This document shows, one piece after another, positions 1-9,719 of a DNA stretch of 64,000 nucleotides. Numbering within the stretch: position 1 is the stretch's first letter; each line of letters begins with the position of its first letter. The position numbers were made by a program, and so were the translations under genes. This DNA is from Candidatus Obscuribacterales bacterium (GTDB lineage Bacteria > Cyanobacteriota > Vampirovibrionia > Obscuribacterales > Obscuribacteraceae). Below the pieces are notes generated by a model. It was not told the origin of the DNA and did no database searches. It worked only from the letters and a program-made list of their open reading frames with translations. The DNA is taken from assembly GCA_019744775.1 (NCBI GenBank), contig JAIETZ010000003.1:558001-622000 (forward strand). The letters run 5' to 3'.

Positions 1-562
1 GACCTTCTTCGCAGTTGAGCATGCCAAAGTAACCGGAGTCGGCTAGTTTGATGCCTGTATCGGTAATTAGAATATTGTCTGGTCTAATGTCGCCATGATA
101 TTCATAGGTGGTTCTAGATAGCTCGTCCAAATGGCCGGCGATTTCGATGAATGTGCTAATGGGCAGCTCTGAAGACTTAATCAAATCTCTCAGAGTAAGT
201 CCCTCTAGAAATTCCATCTGGAGAAAACAAACACCCGGTTCGTCAACAATGGATTCAATTTTAATTAGGGCAGGGTGGTGGCACTCTTGCATTTTGTCAT
301 AGTGAGTAAGAAGTACTTCTCGTGCATCAGGAAGTACATCGGCAACTCCACCTTCAAAAATGGTTGTAGCTTGTGTGCGTTCAAGGACATCACCGGTGTT
401 AATCTCCAAGCTCTCATTCGGCTTGGCTACCTTGAAGGCAGCACTAGGTCCGCCATCTAGATCAGTGCCCTTATAAACCCAGGAGAAGGGACCATCATTG
501 ATCATTGAGTCAATTAGGTAATTGCCGACTTTTAGTCCAACCCATGTAAGTTCTTGTGTCAT
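1..562 (-). CDS. Serine/threonine protein kinase, partial (C-terminus off the window)
   Basis: The first 187 residues of a Hanks-type protein kinase are present; the rest runs off the left edge. The glycine-rich loop (NDGPFSWVYKG), the ATP-binding lysine in AFKVAK, the catalytic loop HGDIRPDN (about residue 156; usual form HRDLKPxN) and the metal-binding DSG (usual DFG) are all in order. The catalytic Asp and Asn are kept, so it is probably active although divergent. The start is an ATG 11 bp after the stop of the upstream alpha/beta hydrolase on the same strand, so the two are probably cotranscribed. Substrates cannot be predicted, and any C-terminal sensor or membrane domain lies outside the window. 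Confidence 0.85.
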   Translation of the reverse strand, partial: MTQELTWVGLKVGNYLIDSMINDGPFSWVYKGTDLDGGPSAAFKVAKPNESLEINTGDVLERTQATTIFEGGVADVLPDAREVLLTHYDKMQECHHPALIKIESIVDEPGVCFLQMEFLEGLTLRDLIKSSELPISTFIEIAGHLDELSRTTYEYHGDIRPDNILITDTGIKLADSGYFGMLNCEEG

Positions 563-573
563 TGGTTCTCTAA

Positions 574-1635
574 TTAGTTCAGGCTGACTTCTTCAATAGA
601 AGGCTCAGCTTGTCCAACATGATGATTCGGCACTGAAACCGCGTGGTGGTATTGAGGTGCTGATTTGGAATGTGTATCCAGCCAGTGTCCTAATACTTCA
701 AGCACTTCCGGACGCAATACAGGTGTTTCAACCAGCAAGTGACCGCGCTTAGGGATTACAGCAAAGGTTTTGTCCTGTGCGGGAATTTTTGCAAATAGTC
801 TTTTTGTGGACCAAAGCGCGCAAAGTTTGTCACGCTCGCCGTGGATCATCAAGACTGAAGAGTCAGCCGGAATAGTTGTGGCAAAGTGTTTTCCATGACG
901 ATTAACATTCATGCTCTGAAACATTTCTTTCATCGTCTGGTGATCTCTGGCCATTGGATCAGCTAGGTGCTGTAGAGAAAATTGCTTTGTGTCCGAAAGG
1001 CGGGATTTGATGTACGGCACCATGCTCTGCTGGCTGAATGGATGATGCAAAAACTGCAGGGCGCTGAGTATCATGTAGGGTCTAAAGTACAAACTCGGCA
1101 GCGAATAAGTGCTGCACAGAATGGCGCCGTCTGCTAAGTGTTTGTAATCGCCAATCATGTGCAAGCTCATGTTGGCACCAAGGCTTTCACCAATAAAGTA
1201 AACCGGTACGCCGGGATAAGCTTCTTTGAGTCTCGTTACTATTAAGGCTAAATCTTTTTTGCTTTGCTTATAATGGAATGTCTTGTTGTACTGTCCACCA
1301 AAATCTTCGTAGTACCATTTGCCGTAACCGCGTAAGTCGGTTGATACAACCATTACGTTCTTGGCTGACAAAGCTTCGCCTAGTGCTTCGAAAGTTTTGC
1401 CGTGTAAACAGCCACCGTGTATTGCCACAACAATGGCGTTTGGGTCGCTAATCCCTTTTGACCAAACATACATCGGTAAGTGAAGATCGCCGAAAAGTGA
1501 TTCGTTAATCTCGCCGCGAATTGGACTGTATGCAGCCATTGCATCTGGTGCAAGGTATTGTGCACCGATTAAAGAGATAAGAGTGACACCAGCTGCTAGT
1601 AAGTTTTTCAAATTGAATGTGTTGATTATCTTCAT
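574..1635 (-). CDS. Alpha/beta hydrolase (lysophospholipase-like), exported
   Basis: A 353-residue serine hydrolase of the monoacylglycerol lipase/lysophospholipase type. It shows an oxyanion-region HGG, the nucleophile elbow GESLGA, an acid in HGERDKLC and a late His in KRGHLLVE, the usual Ser-Asp-His order. The chosen ATG gives a clean signal peptide or anchor (MKIINTFNLKNLLAAG followed by a hydrophobic stretch ending in AMA). A longer reading frame exists upstream, but its extra 15 residues would spoil the signal. A short GGA lies just upstream of the ATG. It probably acts outside the cytoplasmic membrane on lipids or other esters; the substrate is unknown. It is followed closely by the kinase gene. 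Confidence 0.8.
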   Translation of the reverse strand: MKIINTFNLKNLLAAGVTLISLIGAQYLAPDAMAAYSPIRGEINESLFGDLHLPMYVWSKGISDPNAIVVAIHGGCLHGKTFEALGEALSAKNVMVVSTDLRGYGKWYYEDFGGQYNKTFHYKQSKKDLALIVTRLKEAYPGVPVYFIGESLGANMSLHMIGDYKHLADGAILCSTYSLPSLYFRPYMILSALQFLHHPFSQQSMVPYIKSRLSDTKQFSLQHLADPMARDHQTMKEMFQSMNVNRHGKHFATTIPADSSVLMIHGERDKLCALWSTKRLFAKIPAQDKTFAVIPKRGHLLVETPVLRPEVLEVLGHWLDTHSKSAPQYHHAVSVPNHHVGQAEPSIEEVSLN

Positions 1636-1868
1636 AGTGATTCCATGAAAAGTAAAAAAGTTCTGACGCTTTTGTTTCATTCCACGACCGAAGTTGCTAT
1701 ATGCACTAGTCGGTCGTATGTATCAAAGATTGTTTCGTTATCCGACATAGTGGGAATGAGAAGAGATAGAATGAAGATGCAGGGTGACAATCAACGCTGT
1801 CAATATGTCGATAAATGCCTGCAGGTGACACCAGTAGTAATTGGCTGTTGAGCCTGTCAGGAGATCGC

Positions 1869-2651
1869 ATGAACAAAACAGTATTAATCACAGGTGCTTC
1901 CTCCGGGATAGGGAAAGAACTGGCTAAACTGTTTGCAGGGGATAATTGTAACCTAGTTTTAGTCGCTCGCCGAGTGGATGTCTTGGAAGAGCTGGCGTCG
2001 GAATTAAAAGCGAAAAATGGCATAAAGGCCCAGGTATTCGGGGTTGACCTCACGCAGCCGGCCGAAATTGCCAATCTCCACAGTGAACTAAAAAAACATA
2101 AGCTACACATCGATGTACTAGTAAATAATGCCGGCTTTGGTGCCAGCGGCAAATTTGCTGAAATTGACTTCCAGACGCAGCTGGATCAGATAAATGTAAA
2201 TATCTCGGCTCTAACGGAATTGACGTACCGCCTGGTCCCGGCGATGGTCAAGAGAAAGTCCGGCGGCATCATGAACATAGCTTCCGTGGCAGCGTTCTCG
2301 CCTGGTCCATATATGGCTGTCTACTACGCAACCAAAGCCTATGTTCTTTCCCTCTCTTCCGCCCTTGCCAACGAGTTGGGAGATGCCGGCATCCAAGTCA
2401 CTTGTGTATGTCCTGGACCAACCAAGACGGGTTTCGGGGAGCGTGCCCGTGTTGCTAAAGGCAGCATATTCAATAGCCCGCTGGTAATGGGTGTTGAGCC
2501 TGTGGCAAGGCAGGCCTATGACGGTTTTAAAGCAGGTGATGACTTGGTCGTTATCGGTGTCCAAAACAAAATATTGGCTTTAGCAAGTCGAATCACACCG
2601 TTCAAACTCTCAGCGTACGTAACACGCAAATTCAACCACAAGATAATTTAG
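1869..2651 (+). CDS. Short-chain dehydrogenase/reductase
   Basis: A 260-residue classical SDR. The Rossmann motif TGASSGIG (residues 9-16), NNAG (86-89), catalytic Ser139 and the YxxxK pair Tyr152/Lys156 are all present. ARR after the second strand suggests NADPH preference. The ATG is preceded by AGGAG at a good distance; an in-frame ATG 54 bp upstream has no such site and was not used. The sequence resembles DltE/YqjQ-type SDRs, whose substrates are mostly unknown. The gene converges with the next one and their 3' ends overlap by 4 bp. Confidence 0.87.
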   Translation: MNKTVLITGASSGIGKELAKLFAGDNCNLVLVARRVDVLEELASELKAKNGIKAQVFGVDLTQPAEIANLHSELKKHKLHIDVLVNNAGFGASGKFAEIDFQTQLDQINVNISALTELTYRLVPAMVKRKSGGIMNIASVAAFSPGPYMAVYYATKAYVLSLSSALANELGDAGIQVTCVCPGPTKTGFGERARVAKGSIFNSPLVMGVEPVARQAYDGFKAGDDLVVIGVQNKILALASRITPFKLSAYVTRKFNHKII

Positions 2652-4597
2652 CGAGTGGCTGATGCGGCTTTGCCTTTGATTTTGCCGACGAGCGTGCACA
2701 TGTCGTCATAACGACCGAAGGACGGGACGACGTACATGCCTGTGGCGATGTGGCGCACTTCTTCGATTAGCTCTTCGGCTAATTCGAGTCCGACTTTGGC
2801 GCCTTCTTCTCCGGCTTTCTCCATGGCTTTGCGTACGTGATCGGGAATTGTTATACCCGGGACTTCGTTATGCAGATACTCTGCGTGTTTGAAACTGTGC
2901 AAAGGCATGATGCCGACGAGAATTGGAATGGGACAATCACCGAAATCGTCTAGGAAATCGGTTAAGTCACTTAGTTGATAAATTGGTTGTGTCATTGTCC
3001 AGTGAGCACCGGCTTCTATTTTCTTTGCGAATCGTTCTTTTTCTAAAGTGCGGTTTTCTGCGGTTGGATTCAACGCGCAGGCAATAGACAAGCGGGTTGG
3101 TGATCCAATTGAGTTGCCGGCGATGTCTTCGCCTTGGTTCAGTTGATTGATGATTTTGATCAAGCCAACGGAGTCAACGTCATAAACTGCTGTTGCGTGA
3201 GCGTAGTTGCCCACACTTGGTGGATCACCTGTAAGTGCGAGTATGTTATTGACCCCCAGTCCTTGGGCGCCGAGTAAATCAGCTTGAATGCCCATGAGAT
3301 TTCTGTCGCGAGTGGTGAAGTGAATGATTGTAGGAATTTCTGCTTGTTGTTGAATTAAGTGGCAAGTGGCAAGCGATGACATGCGTACGCGTGCCATTGG
3401 ACTATCGCCTACGTTGATACAATCGGCTCCGACTTTGCGGAATTCTTCGGCTGCTGCAATTATCTTGCGGGCGACTGTACCTTTGGGTGGATCCAATTCA
3501 ACGCTGATGAAGAAGTCCTTGCCGCGCTGCATATTTCTAATCGTGTCAGCAAATCCAAGAAGCGGTTTGAGCTCTTTCTTTTCTTCCTTGCTAACAACTT
3601 CAATAACGGCGCCTTTTTTCTTCTCGGATGTTACTTCTACCGGATTGACGGCCTTTGCCGCTGGCTTCATGCCGTGACCGGCGATGTAATTGTCCAGCGC
3701 TTTGCGCATGATGGAAATGTGTTCAGGGGTGGTACCGCAGCAGCCGCCAATGAGTCTTGCGCCGGCATCAACAAAGGGCTCGACGAAGGTTGCGCAATAA
3801 TCCGGACGCGACATGTACATGAAGCGACCGCCGACAATAGTCGGCATGCCGGCGTTCGGCAAACAGGAATAGACGATTCTGTCTGCTGGAATATCAGAGG
3901 CCTTAATCGCGGCAGCCATGCGTGTGAGGCTGTCCATCACTGAACCTGGACCGGCTCCGCAATTTATGCCAATGATGTCCGGCATGTCATCGCCTAATTC
4001 GTGCAGTAATTTAACTGCATCTTCCGGTGTGACTCCCATAAGAGTCTGTCCTTCGACGGAGAAACTAAGTTGTGCAACTACAGGCAACTTGCTAACTTTG
4101 CGAGCGGTACGAACAGCAATTGCTGTTTCACGCAAGTGCGACATTGTTTCAATCATAAACAAATCGACGCCGCCGGCTAGAAGCGCCTCCATTTGTTCCT
4201 TGAAGGCTTCTTCGAGATCAGCTCTTGTCACATCGCCGAATGGATACAGTAGTTTGCCTGTTGGTCCAATTGAACCTGCCACAAATGTAGGCTGTCCGGC
4301 AACTTCTCTTGCGTTGCGTGCGACTTTTGCCGCCCAGAGATTTATCTTCCAAACATCTTTTTCCAGACCAAACGCAGCAAGCCGGTATCTATTGCCATTG
4401 AATGAGTTAGTCTCGACGACATCTGAGCCGGCGTTTATGTAATCAATGTGAACCTGTTGGACCAAGTCTTGGTTGGTCAAATTGAGCTGTTCAAAACCGG
4501 CTTCCGGCGACGCTCCGCGAGCGTAAAGCAGTGTACCCATGGCGCCGTCGGCTAGTAGTGGTCTCTGTTTAATAGCTTCCAAAAATGGGTGCGACAT
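2648..4597 (-). CDS. Bifunctional homocysteine S-methyltransferase / methylenetetrahydrofolate reductase
   Basis: A 649-residue two-domain enzyme. The N-terminal half is a MetH/MmuM-type homocysteine methyltransferase barrel with zinc-ligand cysteines in GINCGAGPGS and GGCCGTTPEH. The C-terminal half, from about residue 345, is a MetF-type flavin barrel (FFISVELDPPKG, ALTGDPP, then the WTMTQPIY region). A Lys/Glu/Val-rich linker of about 45 residues joins them. This fused form is known from Firmicutes and other phyla. It lacks the MetH cobalamin and reactivation domains, so the methyl donor is either a small molecule or a separate corrinoid protein. It links one-carbon metabolism to methionine synthesis. 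It is divergent from lepA. Confidence 0.92.
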   Translation of the reverse strand: MSHPFLEAIKQRPLLADGAMGTLLYARGASPEAGFEQLNLTNQDLVQQVHIDYINAGSDVVETNSFNGNRYRLAAFGLEKDVWKINLWAAKVARNAREVAGQPTFVAGSIGPTGKLLYPFGDVTRADLEEAFKEQMEALLAGGVDLFMIETMSHLRETAIAVRTARKVSKLPVVAQLSFSVEGQTLMGVTPEDAVKLLHELGDDMPDIIGINCGAGPGSVMDSLTRMAAAIKASDIPADRIVYSCLPNAGMPTIVGGRFMYMSRPDYCATFVEPFVDAGARLIGGCCGTTPEHISIMRKALDNYIAGHGMKPAAKAVNPVEVTSEKKKGAVIEVVSKEEKKELKPLLGFADTIRNMQRGKDFFISVELDPPKGTVARKIIAAAEEFRKVGADCINVGDSPMARVRMSSLATCHLIQQQAEIPTIIHFTTRDRNLMGIQADLLGAQGLGVNNILALTGDPPSVGNYAHATAVYDVDSVGLIKIINQLNQGEDIAGNSIGSPTRLSIACALNPTAENRTLEKERFAKKIEAGAHWTMTQPIYQLSDLTDFLDDFGDCPIPILVGIMPLHSFKHAEYLHNEVPGITIPDHVRKAMEKAGEEGAKVGLELAEELIEEVRHIATGMYVVPSFGRYDDMCTLVGKIKGKAASATR

Positions 4598-4624
4598 TGC
4601 CTTATTTCCTAGGTGTTGAAAAAC

Positions 4625-4672
4625 TTATCTTATCCCGTTGACAAGATTTCTGGCATTCTCCTGATAAGATAA
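4625..4672. promoter_or_regulatory. 10-bp perfect inverted repeat spanning the lepA promoter
   Basis: TTATCTTATC (4625-4634) and its exact complement GATAAGATAA (4663-4672) flank 28 bp. A sigma70-type promoter for lepA lies across it: TTGACA at 4638-4643 and TGATAA at 4662-4667, with an 18-bp spacer. The right arm therefore overlaps the -10 box. The site lies between the divergent methionine/folate enzyme and lepA genes and could regulate both, or could provide paired divergent -10 elements. The function is inferred from position only. Confidence 0.5.
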
Positions 4673-4732
4673 CTTGGTTGCTCTGGGCAGCTCGTATTGC
4701 CCGTGAGCAGCTGAAATCGAGTTTAATTTCCC

Positions 4733-6535
4733 GTGCCTACAGATCCCAAATTTATCCGGAACTTCTCCATCATTGCCCACATTGACCACGGCAAGTCGAC
4801 TTTGGCCGACCGCCTGCTGGAAAACACCGGTACGGTGTCAAAGCGCGATATGCAAGCACAGTTGCTGGATACGATGGACATTGAGCGCGAGCGCGGCATA
4901 ACCATCAAAGCGCAGCCGGCGCGCATGGACTACAAAGCCAAGGATGGCAAGAACTACGTCTTAAACCTCATTGATACGCCCGGACACGTGGACTTTGGAT
5001 ATGAAGTTTCGCGAAGCTTGGCCGCCTGTGAAGGCGCCCTTTTGGTGATTGACTCAACGCAGGGCGTAGAAGCTCAGACACTGGCAAACGTCCACTTAGC
5101 GGTTGAAAGCAATTTAGAGATTGTGCCGGTCATTAACAAAATCGATTTGCCGAGTGCGGATCCCGAAAGAATTAAAAATGAAGTAGAGGAGATAATCGGA
5201 CTACCTTCCGATTATGCGGTACTTGCTTCAGCCAAGAGCAATATCGGTATTGAGGATGTTCTCGAAGCATTGGTGCAACACGTGCCACCACCGCCAGATA
5301 CTGCGGACAAGCCGCTCAGAGCTTTGGTGTTTGATAGCTTTTACGAAAGCTATCGTGGCATCATCGTCTATTTCCGAGTCAAAGACGGAAAGATAAAGCT
5401 TGGTGACAAGATTCGCTTTATGGCCAACGAGAAGAACTTTGAAATACAAGAACTTGGTGTTCTAAAGCCTCAACAGGTAAAAGTTGAAGAGCTTGGTCCC
5501 GGCGAAGTAGGTTATCTCGCTGCTGCCATTAAGGACGTGGCAGTTCTCGTTGGCGATACTATTACCCATGTAGAAAGACCAGCAGCTGAAGCTCTGCCTG
5601 GTTATCAACCAGCTAAGCCGATGGTTTTTGCAGGCATCTATCCAGTCGACAATGATCAGTATCCTGATTTGCGAGAAGCTCTGGAAAAACTCAAACTCAA
5701 TGACGCTTCCCTATTCTTTGAAGCAGAGTCATCGGAAGCTTTAGGATTTGGTTTCCGCTGCGGATTCTTGGGACTCTTGCATATGGAAATTATTCAGGAG
5801 CGCCTGGAACGCGAATACAACCTCACGCTAATCACCACAGCGCCATCCGTAATTTATCGTGTGACAAAAACCGATGGCACTGTAATTATGGTGGACAATC
5901 CGGCACATTTGCCGGCGCCTAATTATCGCGAAAAAATTGAAGAGCCTTTTGTAAACGCCAACATCATGACGCCTAATGATTACACGGGCACCTTGATGGA
6001 GTTGTGCCAGGGCAGGCGCTCTGTCTTTAAAGACATGAAATATCTCGATACTCGTCGAGTCATGCTGCATTACGAAATCCCATTGGCTGAAATCATCACC
6101 GATTTTTATGACGAGCTAAAATCCCGCTCGCGTGGCTATGCCAGCTTGGATTACCATTTCCATGAGTACCGTGAGGAGCGTCTTGTAAAACTCGACATTC
6201 TTATTGGCGGTGAACCAGTAGATGCTTTGTCGGCAATCGTGCACTTTGATAATGCGCAATCGGTTGGCAGGCAATTGACGGAAAAGCTAAGAAAACTGAT
6301 CCCGCGTCAAATGTTTGAAGTACCCATTCAAGCTGCCATCGGCGGAAAAATTGTCGCCCGCGAAACCATTTCTGCTCAACGCAAAAACGTTCTTGCAAAA
6401 TGCTATGGCGGTGACATCAGTCGTAAGCGCAAACTTCTTGAGAAACAAAAAGAAGGTAAGAAGCGCATGAAGAACGTGGGCAAAGTGGAAATCCCACAAG
6501 AAGCTTTCATGGCATTGTTGAAGCTGGAGAAGTAA
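4733..6535 (+). CDS. lepA: Elongation factor 4 (LepA)
   Basis: A full-length 600-residue LepA/EF4, a translational GTPase that back-translocates or remodels stalled ribosomes. The G1 loop AHIDHGKST, the switch II motif [14 protein letters not shown] and the SAKSNIG motif are in place, and the LepA-specific C-terminal domain ends in [16 protein letters not shown]. Translation starts at GTG, giving [20 protein letters not shown], the normal family start; no good Shine-Dalgarno is visible. The gene ends one base before the stop of the convergent epimerase gene, with no intergenic DNA. Confidence 0.97.
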   Translation: MPTDPKFIRNFSIIAHIDHGKSTLADRLLENTGTVSKRDMQAQLLDTMDIERERGITIKAQPARMDYKAKDGKNYVLNLIDTPGHVDFGYEVSRSLAACEGALLVIDSTQGVEAQTLANVHLAVESNLEIVPVINKIDLPSADPERIKNEVEEIIGLPSDYAVLASAKSNIGIEDVLEALVQHVPPPPDTADKPLRALVFDSFYESYRGIIVYFRVKDGKIKLGDKIRFMANEKNFEIQELGVLKPQQVKVEELGPGEVGYLAAAIKDVAVLVGDTITHVERPAAEALPGYQPAKPMVFAGIYPVDNDQYPDLREALEKLKLNDASLFFEAESSEALGFGFRCGFLGLLHMEIIQERLEREYNLTLITTAPSVIYRVTKTDGTVIMVDNPAHLPAPNYREKIEEPFVNANIMTPNDYTGTLMELCQGRRSVFKDMKYLDTRRVMLHYEIPLAEIITDFYDELKSRSRGYASLDYHFHEYREERLVKLDILIGGEPVDALSAIVHFDNAQSVGRQLTEKLRKLIPRQMFEVPIQAAIGGKIVARETISAQRKNVLAKCYGGDISRKRKLLEKQKEGKKRMKNVGKVEIPQEAFMALLKLEK

Positions 6536-7576
6536 TTACTTCGCAGTTACTGCGACTTTGTCTTTCTTCTCTTCCAGAGTCCAGTACTTGTCGCGATGCT
6601 CTCTGTAGTATTCGAGAGTCTGCCTAATGCCGTCTTCGAGATTGGTTGTTGGTTCCCAACCGATTGTGCGGCGAATCTTAGTGATGTCTGAATAGAAATC
6701 GCCTTGCTCAAGTGCTTTGCGCTCTGGCGAGTATTCAGCAAATTTCCAGCTGCCTGTGCCGGCAGTTTCGACAATTTTCTTCACCATTTCTAGGAAGCTA
6801 ACTGGAATATCCGAGCCGACATTGAATATTTCGCCGTAGCATTTTGGTTCGATTGAAGTGCGCAAAATTGCATCGACGCAATCGTCAATGTAGACAAAGT
6901 CACGCAATACGCTGCCGTCGCCGAAAACTTGAATTGTTTGGTTGTCTAAAGCCAGACGAATAAACCAATTGAATACGCCAAAGCGTGAGTGCATCATTTG
7001 CGAGCGCTGGCCATAAATATTGGTCAGGCGCAAAAGTACTGACCTGATGCCGTGCACATCGTTGTAGACCTTGATGATTTTCTCAGCGGTCAAATTGGAA
7101 ATTTCGTATATGCCTTTGGGATTTGTCGGCGATTCTTCATTGGCAGGTAATGAAAGCGAGGGGCCGTATTGTCCACGTGTGCCGGCGTATACAACAATGG
7201 CTTCGCGGTTGTGTTTCTTTAGTGCTTCCATTATCACGGCAGTGCCGGTGATGTTTATCTCAATATCCGGAAATGGATTTACAAGGCTTATGACGTGGCA
7301 ACCTTGCCCAGCCATATGAAAAACAAAATCCTTATTTCGAACTAAGTATTCAACGGCGTTGCTGTCACGAATGTCACAGTAATTTACGTGCACTCGGTCG
7401 CGCACTGGGAAGATGTTAAATTCGTTTGCGCCAGAGTCAGGAATCATGGCGTCAAGAACAGTCACATTGGCGCCCATGTCGGCTAGTTTGATGGCTAAAT
7501 TGGAGCCTATGAAGCCCATTCCACCAGTGACCAATACGTTTTTGCCGGCAAATGCTTTGGCGTTTAATTCAACCAA
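6536..7576 (-). CDS. NAD-dependent sugar-nucleotide epimerase/dehydratase, YxxxN variant
   Basis: A 346-residue extended SDR of the GalE/UDP-glucuronate epimerase group. GGMGFIG (residues 18-24) binds NAD, and the YGQR and late FNVGSD motifs are family-typical. The catalytic motif is odd: Tyr157 is followed by Asn161 where YxxxK is expected (YEISN; codon AAT read directly), and the usual Ser region reads TRGQYG. A Lys is present five residues later. It may be a divergent catalyst or a binding protein. The start is TTG, supported by AGGAG 8 bp upstream. It lies next to an aminotransferase and a GT2 gene, suggesting a surface-sugar pathway. Confidence 0.85.
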   Translation of the reverse strand: MVELNAKAFAGKNVLVTGGMGFIGSNLAIKLADMGANVTVLDAMIPDSGANEFNIFPVRDRVHVNYCDIRDSNAVEYLVRNKDFVFHMAGQGCHVISLVNPFPDIEINITGTAVIMEALKKHNREAIVVYAGTRGQYGPSLSLPANEESPTNPKGIYEISNLTAEKIIKVYNDVHGIRSVLLRLTNIYGQRSQMMHSRFGVFNWFIRLALDNQTIQVFGDGSVLRDFVYIDDCVDAILRTSIEPKCYGEIFNVGSDIPVSFLEMVKKIVETAGTGSWKFAEYSPERKALEQGDFYSDITKIRRTIGWEPTTNLEDGIRQTLEYYREHRDKYWTLEEKKDKVAVTAK

Positions 7577-7785
7577 GGGATTAACTCCTGCTTATGTAAT
7601 CACCGCTATAGAAAAGCGCGATCTGATTACTGTGGCAATACAAGGGGAAATTCTAGCACCTTGATAACCGAAATTATAGTTCAACTAAAGCCTCATTAAT
7701 TCAGTATTGACGCCTTTCTACTACTATTTACAAGTTGAAGTTCAGCCCACAGTATATTGGGGCAGACCAGAATAGGGGTAACTAG

Positions 7786-8940
7786 ATGACTCAAGTTCCT
7801 TTTGGCGACATGAAAGCTCACTATCAACAGTTCAAGTCGGACATTGATACTGCAGTCAACCGCGTGCTTGCAAGCGGTCACTATATTCTTGGCCCCGAGC
7901 TGGATAAGTTCGAAAAAGATTTCGCTAAATTCGTTGGTGTCAATTACGCCGTTGGTTGCTCATGCGGCACCGAAGCAATTTATTTGGCACTAGCAGCGAT
8001 GGGTGTTGGACCTGGTGATGAAGTAATCACTGTTGCCCACACTGCAGTACCGACCATCAACGCAATTTCTATGACCGGTGCAACACCGGTATTTGTCGAC
8101 ATCGATCCTGTGACTTATGTGATGGATGTGAATTCGGCTGAGTCGAAAATTACTGAGAAGACAAAAGCAATTGTTCCAGTGCATCTGTATGGACAGATGG
8201 TAAACATGGAACCTCTGATGAAGCTTTCTCTCAAGCACAGAATTCCTGTGATGGAAGATATTGCGCAAGCGACAGGTTCTTTGTTTAAGGGCGCAATGGC
8301 AGGAACAATTGGCGAGTATGGTGCTTTTAGTTTCTATCCAAGCAAAAACCTCGGTGCGTTTGGTGATGGCGGTATGGTCGTCACTAATTCCAAAGAAAAT
8401 TACGAGCTTTTGCTCAAGCTGAGAAACATGGGACAGTCGCAGCGCTACCACCACGACATTGTGGGCATCAATAGCAGACTTGATGAAATTCAAGCGGCAA
8501 TACTTGGTGCACAACTGCCTTATGTAAACCAGTGGAACACACGCCGTCGTGAAATCGCTAAGCGTTATAACGAAGGACTGAAGGGTTTGGTCAAAACGCC
8601 TCAGGAAGCTTCTTACGGTGCGCATGTTTATCACTTGTATGTAATTCAAACTGAAAATCGTGATGAAATGCAGAAGTATTTGTCCGACAAAGGCATACAG
8701 TGTTTGATCCACTACCCAATACCGGGTCACCTCCAGAAGGCTTATGCTTTCCTCGGTTACAAGAAAGGTGATTTGCCTGTAACTGAACATGCAGCCAATC
8801 ACATATTGAGCCTGCCTATGTATCCGGAATTGACCAATGAACAAGTAGATCAAGTAATTGCCGCTGTCCGCGATTACTGCAAGGAAAAGAACACCGCTCC
8901 GGTGGCAACACCAATGAGCGCACAAGTTGCTGGACGATAA
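7786..8940 (+). CDS. DegT/DnrJ/EryC1/StrS family sugar aminotransferase
   Basis: A 384-residue PLP enzyme that typically transaminates a keto-sugar nucleotide. Lys187 in SFYPSKNLGAFGDGG is the Schiff-base lysine, Asp158 in VMEDIAQ binds the PLP nitrogen, and CSCGTEAIYLAL is the phosphate-binding region. GDMKAHYQ at the N-terminus is typical of the family. The ATG has AGGGG 8-9 bp upstream. It is followed by a GT2 gene 31 bp downstream on the same strand, and the divergent epimerase lies behind it, so the three probably serve one glycan or aminosugar pathway. Confidence 0.92.
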   Translation: MTQVPFGDMKAHYQQFKSDIDTAVNRVLASGHYILGPELDKFEKDFAKFVGVNYAVGCSCGTEAIYLALAAMGVGPGDEVITVAHTAVPTINAISMTGATPVFVDIDPVTYVMDVNSAESKITEKTKAIVPVHLYGQMVNMEPLMKLSLKHRIPVMEDIAQATGSLFKGAMAGTIGEYGAFSFYPSKNLGAFGDGGMVVTNSKENYELLLKLRNMGQSQRYHHDIVGINSRLDEIQAAILGAQLPYVNQWNTRRREIAKRYNEGLKGLVKTPQEASYGAHVYHLYVIQTENRDEMQKYLSDKGIQCLIHYPIPGHLQKAYAFLGYKKGDLPVTEHAANHILSLPMYPELTNEQVDQVIAAVRDYCKEKNTAPVATPMSAQVAGR

Positions 8941-8971
8941 TCTCGAACCGACAAACAACAGGTAAACAACA

Positions 8972-9715
8972 ATGGCGATAATGACAAACTCAGGAATTAA
9001 GAGCGCAAAAGCTAAAGAAGCAGTGACCCTGCCGCTTGCCTCTCTGTCCTTGATAATCCCTGCCTACAACGACGAGACAACCGTAGGACGTTTGATAACA
9101 GACGCCGATGGTATCTTGCACAACATCTGTAGCGATTACGAAATTGTTGTTATCAACGACGGTAGCAAGGACAACACGCTCGATGTCTTGAAAGAAACCG
9201 CCAAGCGTATACCGCGTATGACGCTAATCAATCACGAAGTGAACCAAGGCTTCGGCGCCACAATTCGCGAATTGTATTTGACCGGCAGCAAAGAACTTAT
9301 CTTCTCCTTGCCTGGTGACTACCAATATCATCCAAAAGAGCTCTTGAAGATGATTGAAGGCTTGGCTGACGGAGATTTGATTATTGGTCGCCGTGTGAAG
9401 CGTAATGACCCATTCAAGCGTCGTATGCAATCACATGTGTACAATGCCATCATGCGTATCCTTTATGGCGCATGGTTTACCGACGTAAACTCAATCAAGC
9501 TTTTCAGAAAATCCATTCTCGACTCAATCAAGCTCGTCTCGCATACACCTTTCGTAGATGCTGAGCTTTGCATTCGTACCGAGAAAGCAGGCTTCCGTGT
9601 TCGCGAAATAGACATCGAGCACTTGCCACGCGAATCGCAAGGCGCCTCTGGCGGCAAGCTTTCAGTAATCTGGGAGACATTCTCCGACTTGATTACGATG
9701 CGTAAGCACTTCTAA
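8972..9715 (+). CDS. Family 2 glycosyltransferase
   Basis: A 247-residue GT2 enzyme of the polyprenyl-phosphate mannosyltransferase type. SLIIPAYNDE starts the GT-A fold, VVINDGSKDNT carries the first nucleotide-binding Asp, and LPGDYQYHP is the metal-binding region. No membrane segment follows the catalytic domain, unlike many polyprenyl-phosphate GT2s. It starts 31 bp after the aminotransferase and is probably cotranscribed with it. The sugar and acceptor are unknown. Confidence 0.85.
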   Translation: MAIMTNSGIKSAKAKEAVTLPLASLSLIIPAYNDETTVGRLITDADGILHNICSDYEIVVINDGSKDNTLDVLKETAKRIPRMTLINHEVNQGFGATIRELYLTGSKELIFSLPGDYQYHPKELLKMIEGLADGDLIIGRRVKRNDPFKRRMQSHVYNAIMRILYGAWFTDVNSIKLFRKSILDSIKLVSHTPFVDAELCIRTEKAGFRVREIDIEHLPRESQGASGGKLSVIWETFSDLITMRKHF

Positions 9716-9719
9716 ATAC

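Noticed and set aside
3918-4442. A 174-codon frame antisense to the methionine/folate enzyme
   Set aside because: It has Ser/Thr/Pro-rich shadow composition, no ribosome site and overlaps a clear gene.
7990-8958. A 322-codon open frame antisense to the aminotransferase
   Set aside because: It lies fully inside a well-supported PLP enzyme gene, has no ribosome site and shows low-complexity Cys/His/Ile-rich text typical of a reversed coding strand.
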